In this document: positions 1 through 11,567 of the stretch, piece by piece
Position numbering within the stretch: position 1 is the stretch's first letter
How the letters are laid out: the number at the start of each line of letters is the position of its first letter
Assembly (NCBI GenBank): GCA_037178855.1
Contig: JASJZC010000005.1
Span: forward strand, 9,920,001-9,984,000
Direction: 5' to 3'
DNA length: 64,000 bases
Origin: Oscheius sp. JU75
Lineage: Eukaryota; Nematoda; Chromadorea; Rhabditida; Rhabditidae
Position numbers and translations under genes: made by a program
The notes under the pieces: generated by a model
Database searches by the model: none
Told to the model about the DNA's origin: nothing
Seen by the model: only the letters and a program-made list of their open reading frames with translations

Positions 1-1192
1 ATTTATTGACTTCCAAACAACTTTTTCATTCGTTGTAATTACCATTATGATGTACCACGTCTGCCCATTTCACGGGTAGCTTACGGATGCCACACTCGTA
101 GAACACCTTGGGTTTCGACGCGAAGAAGTTTGTCAACCAGATTTTGAGTGCGCCGTCGGAATCGAACTGTTGTCCTCCAATCTCGTTGTTGAGGGTCCGG
201 AACAGATAATAGTCGGAAGGGGCAAGGTCCGGGCTGTATGGAGGATAGGGTAAAATCTCCCAACCCAGGTCGTGGATCTTGGAGCGAGTGAGTTTTGCAA
301 CATGGGGGCGCGTGTTGTCCATCTGCAGGATGACCTTCGACTTCTGCGGTCGTTTCTGACGAAGTGCAACGGCAACCTTTTCAAGTTGCTGGCTGTATAT
401 GGCAGCCGTAAGGGTAGTTCCAGCATCCAGCAGTTCCCAGTGCACCACTCCTTCGATATCCCAGGAAACAGAGAGCATAATCTTCTTTAATGAGTATCGG
501 GTTCACATCAGGACTTGGTGCCTGGCCTGGACCCACTCATTGACGCTTCCTTTGGAAGTTTACCTACGTTACCCACTTCTCAATTCCCATCACCAGGCAT
601 GGTAAAAAGGATTTCCTCTCATACCTGGATAGGAGAGAATGGGCGACGGACATGCGCTGCCACTTCTGGGTGTCACTGTGGTCATGCGGCAACCAAGTGC
701 CCAGTTTCTTCATAAATCCCAATAGCTTCAAATGGTGTTCCACTGCAGCATGACTGACAGACAGTGCCTCTGCTAGTTCACGGGTAGTCTGGCGATTGTT
801 CTCGTTCACAAGCTGCAGCAGCTTCGATTCATCAAAAGTTGACCTTGGCTCATCTTCGACACTTTTGTCCCCAGACCGAAAGCGATAGAGCCGCAACTGG
901 CATACCCTCGTGGACGTCGTCCTTTGGCCATAAACATCGTTGATATCAGCCGCCGTTTGGGCTCCATTCGTGCCTTTGAGGAACTCATGTATCGTAGGGT
1001 GGCCAGTCATCAATAGTCCGGATCAAGACGAACAGAGAATAGAGTACAAGAAGAAAAGAAGTGATGTCTTGCATGGTGGTTGTAGAGGACTGAGTGAGCT
1101 ACACGAGGTGCTATATCAACAGCTCGGTCATTGTTGCAAACAAGACAAAGGACATGTTTACAAAAAGCGAAAAGACTTATATGCCAACCCAA
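1..1192 (-). mobile_element. mariner element, copy 1 (cut by window edge)
   Basis: This mariner-family DNA transposon reads on the minus strand. Its 5' terminal inverted repeat ends at 1192 in CCAACCCAA, followed by the expected TA target site at 1193-1194. The same repeat flanks the copy at 16691-17929. The 3' terminal repeat lies beyond position 1; alignment to copy 2 suggests about 40 bp are missing. The transposase frame inside is broken, so the copy is non-autonomous. Confidence 0.93.
26..1013 (-). pseudogene. mariner transposase, inactivated
   Basis: Decayed mariner (DD34D) transposase. The helix-turn-helix region is readable at 1013-564 (KGTNGAQTAADINDVYG, then TTRELAEALSVSHAAVEHH). 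The C-terminal catalytic part is readable at 478-26, with the second aspartate in LQMDNTRPHVAK and the third in YSPDLAPSDYYLF. A stop follows KWVT at about 564, and the first catalytic aspartate, normally in a GDEKW context, reads GIEKW. The copy at 16691-17929 has the same stop. It cannot make active transposase as read. Confidence 0.9.
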
Positions 1193-2124
1193 TAGTAAAA
1201 CGTACTGTGTAACTAACTTTTGGTGAATGATTTCGTACAATGTGATGAATAGCGAATAAATAGAATGTGTAGTGTGCTTATTCGTAGAATTCGCTCCAGG
1301 AGCCAAAGATGCAACCATTGCCTTTGTATCCTCTCCAATGTACTCTCTTTGAAATCTGTTTGTTCCTATTTGGAATCTCTCCTGTTTGAAATCTCTGACG
1401 AACCCGCTCAATTTCATATGTTTCAGACAGGAATCCGTCAGATAAATTCTTCAACAAGTTTTTGGAGACAAATATGGTATCCTGTTAGGGTTGATGCTCT
1501 CAGTTACAATGTGAACTTGATGTAAGTAAGCAAGGACTCTTGTTATCTGATTGATCCAGGAGTAAACAGTGCATTTAGTGTATTCCAATGCTGGATAATA
1601 AATGACTAAATACCATTATACAGTAGCGAATAAAGATTTAGCAAATTTTCAATCAGCTTCAGTATTAAGTTAGATCAAAAGATTAGTCCAGCACCCTGAC
1701 TATCTGTATGGGCTTCTTAAAGCCCCCAAATCGGCCAATAAAAAGTGAACAGATGGGGAGACAGTCAGTCTTCCGATTTGATCTCAAGAAATAGGTATGA
1801 TCACTCGAGAGGACAAAATATCAAAGGGACAGATCCAGAAATCAACCTCCGTCGTTGAACGATTGGTCACTGTCGTCCAGTTGGTAGCCCTACTTTTTTT
1901 TCTATTGCGTCACATTTTGATAGATACTACCGATCAACATGATCTCACGGAAAAAGATGTAATCGCTCGCTTGAAGGAACGTTGCTCCCTAATTGCTCTG
2001 CTGGATTTGAAGAAGAAAAGCTTCCTCGATCATTTTGAAGTGGACTTACCTTCTGTCAACCACAACTAGAGGGCAAGAGCATCTATTTCCTCTAGTCGTA
2101 ACCTGGACAACCGACTAACAGTAT
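1193..2124. other. spacer with one unassigned open frame
   Basis: No recognised gene. A 90-codon plus-strand frame at 1797-2069 begins MITREDKISKGQ and has a hydrophobic stretch near residues 27-42. I see no family motif, no clear splice partner and no polyadenylation signal. It could be eroded transposon sequence, since known elements flank it on both sides. Confidence 0.4.
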
Positions 2125-2129
2125 CTGTC

Positions 2130-3246
2130 CATCATGTTGAGTGTCCGGATTGGTACTTTAAACGGCAGAACTCTCCGTACTGACTCATGATTAACTGAAC
2201 TGGAAAATGGACTTGAAAGTATTCTCTTCGACATCATTGGCCCGAAGAAGACAAGCATCGAACTCCATGGTCCTTCAACAGTCAGGACACCTACTACTCC
2301 ACTGTGGTCAAGTTGGATTCTTGATAAACGGACCCACCTCCACAAGCTCAGACGATGGCTACACCAAATTCCTATCAAGCGTGGACCGATTACACTTTAT
2401 GCCAAAAGCCGAATATTTTCACGGACGTAAATGTAATTGGCCGACTAAAGTTCAACAGCGATCACCGCCTCCTGTTAGGAAAGCTTGCAATGCCTACGAA
2501 GAAGTTTCACTCTGTCCAGCCGAGAAAACAGCGAAAACATCCCAGCTGAACAAACCCTTGTTTTGATTCGCTGCTGAAGACATGGTCCAACACGTGTACA
2601 TGAACTCAAACAGTCAAATACGCAAACTTATTCTCAACTCAAGAGATGTTGCTTCTCTCCCCGTGTCCAACACCAGTCACATCTCTCAACGAACCACAAC
2701 TTTGTTCCGAAAGAGACACGAGCTCCAGCATCGTCCTAGAACACGGAGGAACCACATCGAGTTCAGTGCAGTGAACAAAGCTCTACGTGAATCGTTGAAG
2801 GAAGAAATTCGTTAAAACATCACAATCGACTCAAAGATGCTCTTCTACAGGAACGTAGTCTACAACGGCCTTGAGGAAAAATATAGCAGCTATGAAGGTT
2901 CTGACGCAAATACCCAATCAGAGCGGAACAATCGTGTCAAATCCAGAAGATCTTTGAACAGCGGTGAAGAACTTCTAAGATGACCTGTATCAAAATCACA
3001 TTCTGGCCCAGCTTCCGAATTTGCAGAATGAGGAAGAAATTCCGCCAATCCTCCGATGCAAAGTCGAGAAGGCTGTTTCGGCAAGACACCAGATCGTGAT
3101 CAATTGAACTTCGTCTTGCTACCTCTGAGCAGAGTAGTACTCTCCAAACCATTTGCTGACATCTACAACCGGATCATTGAGAATGAGGCTCTACCAGATG
3201 AATTGACAGATTTGACAATCTTCTTTCCGAAAATACTGACACAATG
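2130..3246 (+). mobile_element. RTE-like non-LTR retrotransposon fragment
   Basis: Degenerate coding sequence of an RTE/BovB-type LINE, read across several frames with stops. At 2135-2230 a frame reads RIGTLNGRTLRTD followed by ELENGLESILFDIIG, matching the start of the apurinic endonuclease domain. At about 2395-2490 the end of that domain is visible as IFTDVNVIGRLKFNSDHRLL, including the SDHR-type motif. At 3050-3246 the linker into the reverse transcriptase is recognisable (PFADIYNRIIENEALPDEL). The core polymerase motif is absent. This is a 5'-biased dead fragment abutting the maT-like remnant. Confidence 0.75.
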
Positions 3247-3249
3247 AAC

Positions 3250-4010
3250 TCACCTTGAAAAGCCAAGCCTTCATGCCGGTTTCGAACACTTAAAAATTCT
3301 CGACCAGCGCTGTACATGGCGCCGCGCCACTGGTTGCTCTGCACTGTTTTGGTGATTGACCATGGACGGATTGTCGTGCTGGGGAGGCTTCTTAACAGAA
3401 ACTGCCCTATAATTAGGGGATACAACAACTACAACAACGAACTTCATCTTGTTGAACTTGTCTTTGACACCTTGAGGAACAAAGATGAGAGGTGTCTTTC
3501 CGATAGCAGTGATTCCCGCCCAAACCATGGCAGATTGCGGATGGGAACGACGAGTAACAGTAGCATTTGGCTGTATAGCTGCGTAAACGCGATCATTTTG
3601 CTTGTTCTGCGTGGCTTTGACTGTGAAAATCTTCTCATCGGTGAAAAGAAAGTCCACGTTTGCCGAATCCGGAACATCTCAGCAACTGTCGACAACGGAC
3701 CTTTCGCTTCTGTTTTATGGCATCCGTGATCAATTGCGAGCGGTTTTTCTTGTAAGCAGTCATCTTCAAAATATTCTTGACAATTCTTCTCAACGATGTA
3801 CCCAACATGTTCATGTCTTTGGCCAATTTGCGAACTTAACGATTGGGGATCTTGCGAAGACGTACTTTCTTGATATTGGCTCCAGTGATGACAGATTTGC
3901 GTCTTCCTCGTCCAGTTCGATCAGAAACGGTGTCCAGCTCAGCGATACGATATATGACGGTTTTATTCATTTCGAGACGTCTCTGGATGTCGGCCATCTC
4001 TGTATAACGA
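3250..4010 (-). pseudogene. maT/Tc1-like transposase fragment
   Basis: Minus-strand remnant of a Tc1/mariner-superfamily transposase. Reading down from about 4010 the N-terminal part gives RTGRGRRKSVITGANIKKVR, a stop, then LAKDMNMLGTSLRRIVKN and YKKNRSQLITDAIKQKR, typical of the maT/Tc1 helix-turn-helix and linker. After a frame change near 3690 the catalytic core reads DFLFTDEKIFTVKA and MVWAGITAIGKTPLIFV. The last catalytic region is not readable. Several stops and frame changes make it non-functional. The subgroup name is tentative. Confidence 0.75.
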
Positions 4011-4461
4011 GATAATCGAGATCCTATAAACTGAAGCCTTGACCATCTGTAAATTACGAATGTTAGAATTTGTCTTTAAGGAAAAAGTGCTAACTGATCA
4101 AATAAAATCAACACAAACATGAATAAACAATAAAAATACGAAAAACGTAGAAAACAAACCGAGCACGCGCAGTTGCTATAATTTTGGTGCACCTTATACT
4201 TAGTTACGAAGTTTTGTCCCAATTGTATCCGACAAAATATTTGTAGGAACTCAAGATGCTACCACCACCGGGAACAGCTTCAAAGTTATGAAGAGCTACC
4301 GACCTCAGTTATGCTATGCGTGTCTGTGATAAGCCGACCACGCTACATGGCCGGCTGTGTGACTATCATCGATGGACAGCGAGGCTGGTTGCTTTGCAAA
4401 GGGTATTGCGGTAGGAATATTTATTAAAGCTATAGAAATGTCTGTTTGTCAATTACAGTTA
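4011..4461. other. intergenic, nothing clear
   Basis: I see no convincing gene. On the minus strand the stretch 4415-4425 holds an AATAAA polyadenylation signal that suits the gene ending at 4462. Confidence 0.5.
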
Positions 4462-4820
4462 TTAGGAAGGTTTGACAGCGCTCTTGAAACTGTCCAACAA
4501 ACGCTCGGCATCTTTTTTTTCCTGGTCCATTACCTTGGTCAGATGTTGAAAGCGGGCATCAACTAGGGATGGTCGTAGATCGGAATCACTAAAAACAGCA
4601 TTCGTTTACTTTTTTGAGAGCGAAAAACTCACTTAGCAGAGCTGGAAGATTCTCCAAACATGTCCCGATACCTGTCCAGAGCCTCATTGTGTAGTCGTGT
4701 GTTGTAAATATACTGGGAGATGGTGTTATCGTGGACTGGAGAAGACGAAGCGTGCATTTTGTGTATGAGAGAGAGGTGAGAATTGTCGGATGCTTGTTCG
4801 AAAAGCATTTTGAAGGGCAT
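4462..4820 (-). CDS. small two-exon protein of unknown function (104 aa)
   Basis: I do not recognise this protein. Exon 1 (4820-4633) starts at ATG (MPFKMLFEQ). It is joined by a 44-nt GT-AG intron (4632-4589, donor GTGAGT, acceptor TTTTTAG) to exon 2 (4588-4462), keeping phase exactly. The second exon (LVDARFQHLTKVMDQEKKDAERLLDS in part) is charged and likely helical. There is no signal peptide or membrane segment. An AATAAA signal follows about 40 nt after the stop. The clean intron phase, good donor and 3' signal support a real gene. An upstream exon might add N-terminal residues, since the frame stays open some distance before the ATG. Confidence 0.6.
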
Positions 4821-5143
4821 AACTCGGTCGGCGGAGCGGAATTGATGGACCACACGATTACGATGGACTCACGACAACGTCGGAAAGTTCAGTCAAGGGT
4901 GGGAATACTGACGAAAGTGATCTTAGGAACACCGTTCGGGAGCGGGTGATCATTGGATCACGCGGCTTCTTGGATGTAGCCTGTGGGACAGAGACAGAGA
5001 GTTATGGAGGGAGAAAGAGAGTCTGTAACCAGAGACAGAGTATTTGATGAGAAGAATCTTCATAATTTAAATGACAAAGCACTTTTCCACTTTACAGAGG
5101 ACTAGATTATTAAATTCAGAGCTTGGACATGCGTAGTCCAATT

Positions 5144-5701
5144 TTATCCACCCAAAAAGGTATGTGGTATTGAATCAGTACTCTCTGTTCTTTGGTTCAG
5201 TTCGTTCCTTCGACATTCAAACTTGAACTCTGGGAGCGTTTTCTTTTCGCAGATCGCTTGAACGATAGAACAATACTGATGAGACGGACCTGACCTTACG
5301 AACACGACCGAAAATCGACTGATTCTTTGACCAGTTCCCTGCAGCTCATTAAAAAAATGACAATATAACTTCACAGAAACACGTTGGTTGACCTTATCCA
5401 TGTATAGAATGCCGAAGACAAACGAAAATGCCTTCATAATTTTGGCAAGTAAAGTCCTACATTTCTCTGTACCAGTAACTCTTTCAACTTTTCTGAGGCA
5501 GTCTAGTTGAAGAAGAGAATGCAAAGCACAATTAAAGAACCTTTTGACAATACAAGTTCCAGTTCCGGAAAACACGAGATCAAGGAAAGGGTTCGGTGGA
5601 TCAAGTGAACTTTCCGGGCTGATCTCACGAGCGGTGTGGTTTCTGGGTGTCAAGAGAAGGAAATGTAAAAAGTCAAAACATTTTACCGTATTTTCTTTCA
5701 A
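5144..5701 (-). CDS. unassigned open frame, partly duplicated at 8.2 kb
   Basis: A 185-codon minus-strand frame with no recognised domain and no in-frame ATG at the 5' edge; the frame could start at a splice acceptor near 5640 (CACCCAG). Its C-terminal third (RISRFSVVFVRSGPSHQYC onward) recurs in inverted orientation at about 8206-8424, where it carries a frameshift and stops. That could mean a gene and a broken copy, or simply a dispersed repeat that happens to stay open. Treat the coding claim as weak. Confidence 0.3.
   Translation of the reverse strand: MKENTVKCFDFLHFLLLTPRNHTAREISPESSLDPPNPFLDLVFSGTGTCIVKRFFNCALHSLLQLDCLRKVERVTGTEKCRTLLAKIMKAFSFVFGILYMDKVNQRVSVKLYCHFFNELQGTGQRISRFSVVFVRSGPSHQYCSIVQAICEKKTLPEFKFECRRNELNQRTESTDSIPHTFLGG
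5148..5335 (-). repeat. left arm of a dispersed inverted repeat
   Basis: The sequence from the CCACCCAAAAAG end to the AATCGACTGATTCTTTG end recurs in reverse complement at about 8206-8424, with scattered mismatches and an insertion near the outer end. The two arms lie on either side of the first DUF268 gene. Confidence 0.75.
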
Positions 5702-6378
5702 TCTTTATAGAATTCTTTGCAGAATAAGCAGAGAAGAAAAACTTTGACATAGAAGTGGCTGAAACAAAATAACCTTTCATAAAATGAGTGTGAAACTGGT
5801 TTAAGTTTAAAGCTTCAAGTCGTTGCAATGGGCGTCACTTTTTGTGTCACTATTTTTGCTATCGTACTGCTCTACGTAGTCTGCAATGTGCCTTGAACAG
5901 TTGTGATCTTAGGAACGCGCGCACTTTGCGACTGATCTCTCGGTCAAAGAGCAGTGTACTCAGGAAAGGCAAAGTTTGCATTCAAACTAAGTTGCAGTAA
6001 TTTTTTTGACAGACTTTTTTTTTTCCAAAGCTGGGATACAACTTGTAATAGAGCTCGCAATGAATTGCGCAGTCAAAAGATCCATTCATGTAGGGTATTG
6101 AAGCCATCATAGAGACACTGAAGCCTGTTTTTTTATTGATTCCCGGACTTCTTTGAACACCTAAACTCTCTCCCAGATCCTCTGACTTCAAATCTTTCGG
6201 ACTGCTCCTCCCAAATAGCCCGCCTCTTAGTCGTCATTTAGCTGCAGGCTCTTGCCCAGATATCGTTTTTTCTCGTTCAGGTTCTTTTTTCCTTCTTTTT
6301 TTTGGCTTCTTCTTATCAGCCTATTGATTGCTTCAATATTGATCTAAAGCCACTTTCAGCTTCTGTCTGCAGAACAAA

Positions 6379-7995
6379 ATGGCTTTCAACCGGCATCCCA
6401 TGCATAAGTTCGTGTTGGCTGGAGCTGTTCTTTGCATAATCTTTTTTCTAGGAAGGCATGTTCATCAGAGTGCTGGTAAAAACACTTAAGAATTTTTAGG
6501 CAGGGCTACAAACAGCTAAATAAACTGCTATCACAGTAAGAAATGGTCTATGTCACGGAGAAGGTTAACTTTCAGAGATCCCAGCTTAATTTTCACGGAC
6601 AAAGGCTATGTCACTTATACGGAAGCGGAGCTCAAAATCTTTCGTCCTATGGGATACGAAATTGTGGAGGAGTCTGTTATTCCGGTTCTGAAATACGTCA
6701 GACCACCAATTTGTTCTGCTGTGAGTTTTTTGTTGACATTGTAGAAATCCATTTGAAAGTTTTTCGCTATAATCAAATGCAGCGGATTACAGGAGCGCAA
6801 AAATGACATGCTACTGGGTGAAAAACATAGCATTGCATTCGTTTCGTTTGAGAAGCCTCTCCGACACGATTAAGAGTCCACGGTTGTTATCCAAAGCACT
6901 AAAGGGTTGCGGAGCGATGTTTTGCGGTGATTGAGGTAGTATGAGTGAGACACTCTAGTGCGGCACCAGAGCAAACTGTAGCCTTAAAAGTGATATTCAA
7001 TACATCCAATTCTTATAATCCAAACCTCATTTAGATCTTCGAAACCTGGCTAGCTGGCTCAGCTTCTCAAGACGAGTCTGCCGCTCCTTCAAGAGATATT
7101 CCCGAGAGCCTTCTTCCTCAATACAGTATGAATGGCTATGGTGTTTTGGACTATAGTATGGTAAAGCTAGCATTTACAAAAAGAAAATAGCCCTTTAAGG
7201 GCTATTCCGATGACCGCTCAGGAACTCATTCAGCTGATTGGGCCAAAGCGGAGGTCGACACTTTCTTGGCTATGAAACCGTATGAAGTGCCAAATTACGC
7301 AGGGGAAGGACGTGAGACTTTGCTTTTATGAAGCTAAATTTTGTTTTAGATGCCGTTTACAATGCCCTGAACACTTATGGAGTTAGAGGGCAAAACGGTC
7401 TCGCTATTGGATCTCTGTCTCCTTGGGTAGAAAGCTATGCCTTGAGACTTGGTGCCGCTTCGGTATTTTTGGAAAGCTCTTGGTTACAATGGCAATCATT
7501 CAGATCAAAACTGTGGAGTACATGAAAATCACCACACCCAAAGAATATCCTACCATGAGCTACACGCATCCTTTGGAAATCGCAAAGAACTATAAAAAGT
7601 TAGTTTTTATATTTTGGAACAAATTTCAACTTTTCAGACATGTTGAGGCGTACGATTTTATTGTATCGTTCTCCTCTATCGAACACAGTGGTTTGGGAAG
7701 ATTTGGCGATGCTCTTGACCCCGATGGAGACATCAAGGAAGTCCAGAAAATATACTGCATGCTGAAGGAGGGAGGATTTCTCTACCTCGGAATCCCGATC
7801 GGGAGAGATGTCGTCAAGTGGAACAAACACAGGACCTACGGGCGTCTCCGATTAGCCATGATGGCTGTCGGTTTTGAAATTCTGGACAGCTTCCATTTCA
7901 AGCAGCGTCTAGAGTTGTCCCCAGGAAATATTATCCAAATGGAGGAAGCTCAGCCTGTAATTGTTATGAGAAAAAAGTATACCCAAAAAAAATAA
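6379..7995 (+). CDS. DUF268 family protein, paralogue A
   Basis: Single-pass membrane-anchored protein of the DUF268 family (Pfam PF03269), function unknown; the fold resembles class I SAM methyltransferases (inference). Eight exons: 6379-6455, 6500-6535, 6576-6720, 7035-7160, 7200-7311, 7350-7462, 7504-7598, 7638-7995, giving 353 aa. Residues about 9-26 form a signal anchor (FVLAGAVLCIIFFLG). Conserved blocks include GLAIGSLSPWVESYA, YDFIVSFSSIEHSGLGRFGD and a C-terminal YLGIPIGRDVVKWNKHR. From exon 3 to exon 7 every exon has exactly the length of the downstream paralogue B. Intron 1 appears to use a GC donor (AAG|GCATGT). An AATAAA lies just after the stop. Confidence 0.88.
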
Positions 7996-8205
7996 AATTT
8001 CTAAATAAATCGTTTTAAACAGATGCAGTTTATCCAAAAAAAAAAGACTGATTCAGAGACAGATTTAAGGAGAAAAAGCTATGCAGGGTTGCGAGAGGCA
8101 GAAGTCTAAGAGACGCTGAGTCAATTATCGCAACCCTTACTGTGGTTCAATACAACTAACACCTCAAAATGGAAGTCGATTAATGACCACACTGAAATGT
8201 TGACC

Positions 8206-8424
8206 AAAGAATCAGTCGATTTTCGGTCGTGTTCGTAAGGTCAGATCCGTCTCGGTATTGTTCTATCGTTCAAGCGTTCTGCGAAAAGAAAACGCATTCT
8301 TAGGGTTCAAGTTTGAATGTCGAAGGAACGAACTGAACCAAAGAACAGAGTACTGATTTAGGAGCTATTATATCCACACCAGTTGTCTTTCCTCCTACAT
8401 AGCTTTTTGGGTGGATAAAGTTAG
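8206..8424 (+). repeat. right arm of the dispersed inverted repeat
   Basis: Reverse-complement match to 5148-5335, beginning AAAGAATCAGTCGATTTTCG and ending TTTTTGGGTGG. Relative to the left arm it has lost reading-frame continuity and gained about 30 bp near its outer end. Confidence 0.75.
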
Positions 8425-8754
8425 TCGCAAGGCATCATCTCGAATTTCCGGTCAATTTTTATCCAATTTATAGCTCCACTGTACATGTTCAATGTTAGAG
8501 ATATTTAGTCCAGCAATAATCTCGCCTCAAAGGTCTTTAGAAAGAAACTGATTCATCCATACATTGCTGCCCAGTATCTTTTTTCGCCGACTACTTTTTC
8601 AAGCTCCCCGAGATTTCCTCTCGAGGCTTTTTACTGCAACTTTACCGGACTGTGGTCTCTTTAAATAGCTCGTCGCTCTACTGCAGTCTCTTCTTCTCGA
8701 CACCGTCACTTCTTGGCTGGCTTGGATCTCAAGACTCTTTCTTCTCTAGACAGA

Positions 8755-10825
8755 ATGTCTCTCTATTGTCGGTATCCCCAGCACATCTTTATCATCACGG
8801 CATTCATTCTGGCAATAATAATTATCCTGACTAGGTAGATCAGATTTGCAGACATAGAAACTCCTTAAAGTTATGACTTCAGACACACAGAACAATTAGA
8901 CGCATCCATCGGTCATACAGAACCACCAGCCGATCTTGCAAGGTTTGAAGATAATCTGATGCAAAATGTAAAAGTGGTTACAGAGATCCGAAGCTAATCT
9001 ATACAGAAAAAGGTTACATGTCTTATTCCGAGGTTGAGAACAACATTCTTCGTCCTCTGGGATACGAAATTATGGAGGAAGCTGTTGTTCCAGTGCTAAA
9101 ATATATTAATCCGCCTACATGTGCATCTGTAAGTCATTTTTAAAGTCAAAGTTGTTACTGTTTGGTAAAACAAAAGTATGTTTTGATCGCCGAAAAGACC
9201 AGTGCGAAGATCAGCTTCGGAGAGCGGGTGATCTTTGGGACGCCGAAAGTTCACAAGACTTTTACGTTTTGTTCTAGGTTTATTTTTTCTCAATGCAACC
9301 AAAAGTTAAATTAGATCTTCAAAAATCTTTGTTACAAGTCGAAAGATGCTCCCACATATCAATTTCTCTCAAAAGTCATATCGACTGACAGAGTGTAATG
9401 TAAAAGTTAAATTTTCTAAAACGAACTATTCCTTAACCCTTAGGGACTAACTGTCTACTGATATTCTAAAAAAAAGATCCTTCAGTTATTTTCGTCTCAA
9501 ACGATCGCCACTATGTTCTTTGTCGCAGATCCGATCGCCAGATATATTATTGTGCGTCAAAATGGGAGCGAAGACCGCTGTCATCCCGAGAACAGCCACA
9601 AAAAGCGACTTGATTTTTCGATTAAAGTTTTTCAAAGCCTGAACTTTGTCGCCAGACGACATGATTCGACAAATTTTTCTGGATTGCCAAGCAAGAATCA
9701 AATCACTTTTCAGGTTTTCGAAACCTGGCTTCAAGGCTCTTCCTCTCAAGATGAGTCCGCGGCACCTCCAAGAGACATTCCTGCCAAGTTGCTTCCTCAG
9801 TATTCATTGTATGGTCATGTTCTAATGGACTTGACTAAGGTACGACGTTATTAAAAAAGTAGAAAAGTTTTAAGGGGTATGCCGATGACCGCTCTGGAAC
9901 TCATCTAGCCAAATGGGAAAAATCAGAAGTCGATCGTTACGTGGCCAAAGACCCCTACACTTTCAAGAATTACGATGGAGAAGGAGGTTAATCTCCAGCC
10001 TTTATCAAACCCAAAATCCAACCTTTTAGATGCTGTCTACAGAGCCATGAAGACGTATGGAATCAAGGGCCAGAGTGGTCTGGTAATCGGTTCTCTATCT
10101 CCCTGGGTGGAAGCCTATACCATTAAACTTGGAGCTGCCAAGGTTACACTTGTGAAGGATGCGTTATGAAGTTTGTCTTTTAGGTCAAAACAATTGAGTA
10201 CATGAAAATTGAGACACCTAAGGAATATCCCTGGATGAGCTACTCGCATCCTTTGGAAATTGCAAAGAGCTACAGAGAGTTAGTTGTTTTAGAAAAAGTG
10301 TGTGTGTATCAACTGGAAACGCGCCCTAGATCCTCGTCATTTGACCGCGTCATTCAGCGATGATAGTATGGGTGCAGCTCGTAGCGTGTTTTAGAATTTA
10401 AAGTGAAACTTTTGAGAATTTCTGAAGACTTATATGGTTTCAGCTTTTTTATTTTCAGACACGTTGGAGCCTATGATTTTATTGTTTCCTTCTCCTCTAT
10501 CGAACACAGTGGTCTGGGAAGATTTGGAGATGCTCTGGATCCCATGGGAGATATAAAGGAAACCCAGAAGATGTTCTGCATGCTGAAGGAAGGAGGTCTT
10601 CTCTTTCTTGGAATCCCAATTGGAAAGGACACAGTTCATTGGAACAAGCACAGAAATTATGGACGTATCAGGCTAGCTATGATGGCCGTCGGGTTTGAAA
10701 TCCTAGACAGCTTCCATTTCAAGGAACGAGTTCAGCTGAGCCCAGAGTATTTTATTAATTCTGATGAGGCACAGCCCCTTATTGTCATGAGAAAACAGTA
10801 TACTCACAGCATTTCCCAAATTTAA
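8755..10825 (+). CDS. DUF268 family protein, paralogue B
   Basis: Tandem paralogue of gene A, 365 aa. Exons: 8755-8834, 8883-8942, 8984-9128, 9714-9839, 9875-9986, 10030-10142, 10184-10278, 10459-10825. The N-terminus (HIFIITAFILAIIIIL) is a signal anchor. The DUF268 core shows GLVIGSLSPWVEAYT, YDFIVSFSSIEHSGLGRFGD and LFLGIPIGKDTVHWNKHR. Exons 3-7 are 145, 126, 112, 113 and 95 nt in both A and B. Intron 3 (585 nt) and intron 7 (180 nt) are the only long ones. The protein probably sits in the secretory pathway with its domain in the lumen (inference). Confidence 0.9.
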
Positions 10826-10846
10826 ATAAACAACTTATTGTTCATA

Positions 10847-11544
10847 TCACGACTGACAGTCTATAGCGATATATGATGTGTTCTGCACATCAACAAAGTA
10901 TGGTCCCCCAAAGCAATAAAGCGAGCCATGTGGCTCAGATGAACTTTTAGGAATTCCATCTTGCTCACATACTGTAGTAGAGCTGTAGTAGAAGAGTCGA
11001 TATTGCATACATCCGGTGAAGTATATCGAGCAGATTGGATCAGTTGTTGGCTGGCTGGCAGTTCGGTAACTGAGATGGAAGTGGATGCCTGCAGGGGAAG
11101 GGGGAAAGGTGGGACAGAAAGAGGTAGTCTCATTTTGAAGATAGCACGGACATCCTAAAAAGTAAAAGCTGGACAGGAGACCAAAAGACCGACCACGGAA
11201 AAATTGGTGAACTTGAGTCAGTTGAGATTCTGCTGGGCATGAAGTCAAATTGGTCTTGACGTATGCAATGACAGCATTATCGTTATCGTAAGTGAAGCTA
11301 GTATACCATCCATAAAAGCAATACGACCCATTCCTGAACAAACCTGCTTTTTTTTTTAAAATGGTTGGATGACGAACTGGGGACTGTAGTAGTTGCACAG
11401 CTCGGACTTTACACAATCCTCAATTGAGCATGGCTTCACGATTGAATTGTGCACAGAATTTGGAATAAAGTTGGTCTTGACAAAGTGGACTGTTGAGTAG
11501 ACAATAAAGAGACTTGACAAGAACAACAGACAGACGCGAAACAT
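10847..11544 (-). CDS. small secreted Cys-rich protein, family member 1
   Basis: I do not recognise this family from any database entry. Three exons: 11544-11378, 11333-11194, 11154-10847, with 44- and 39-nt introns, giving 204 aa. Residues 1 to about 20 are a signal peptide or anchor (MFRVCLLFLSSLFIVYS). The first exon carries the family signature C-S-I-E-D-C-x5-L-C-N-Y-Y. Exon 2 starts NGSYCFYG and has YVKTNLTSCP. The last exon has a Cys/Thr-rich part with QPTTDPICSIYFTGC. The protein is likely extracellular and disulfide-bonded. A conserved upstream box is present in two tandem copies. Confidence 0.75.
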
Positions 11545-11567
11545 TTAGAGGGGGTGGTTATGAGACG

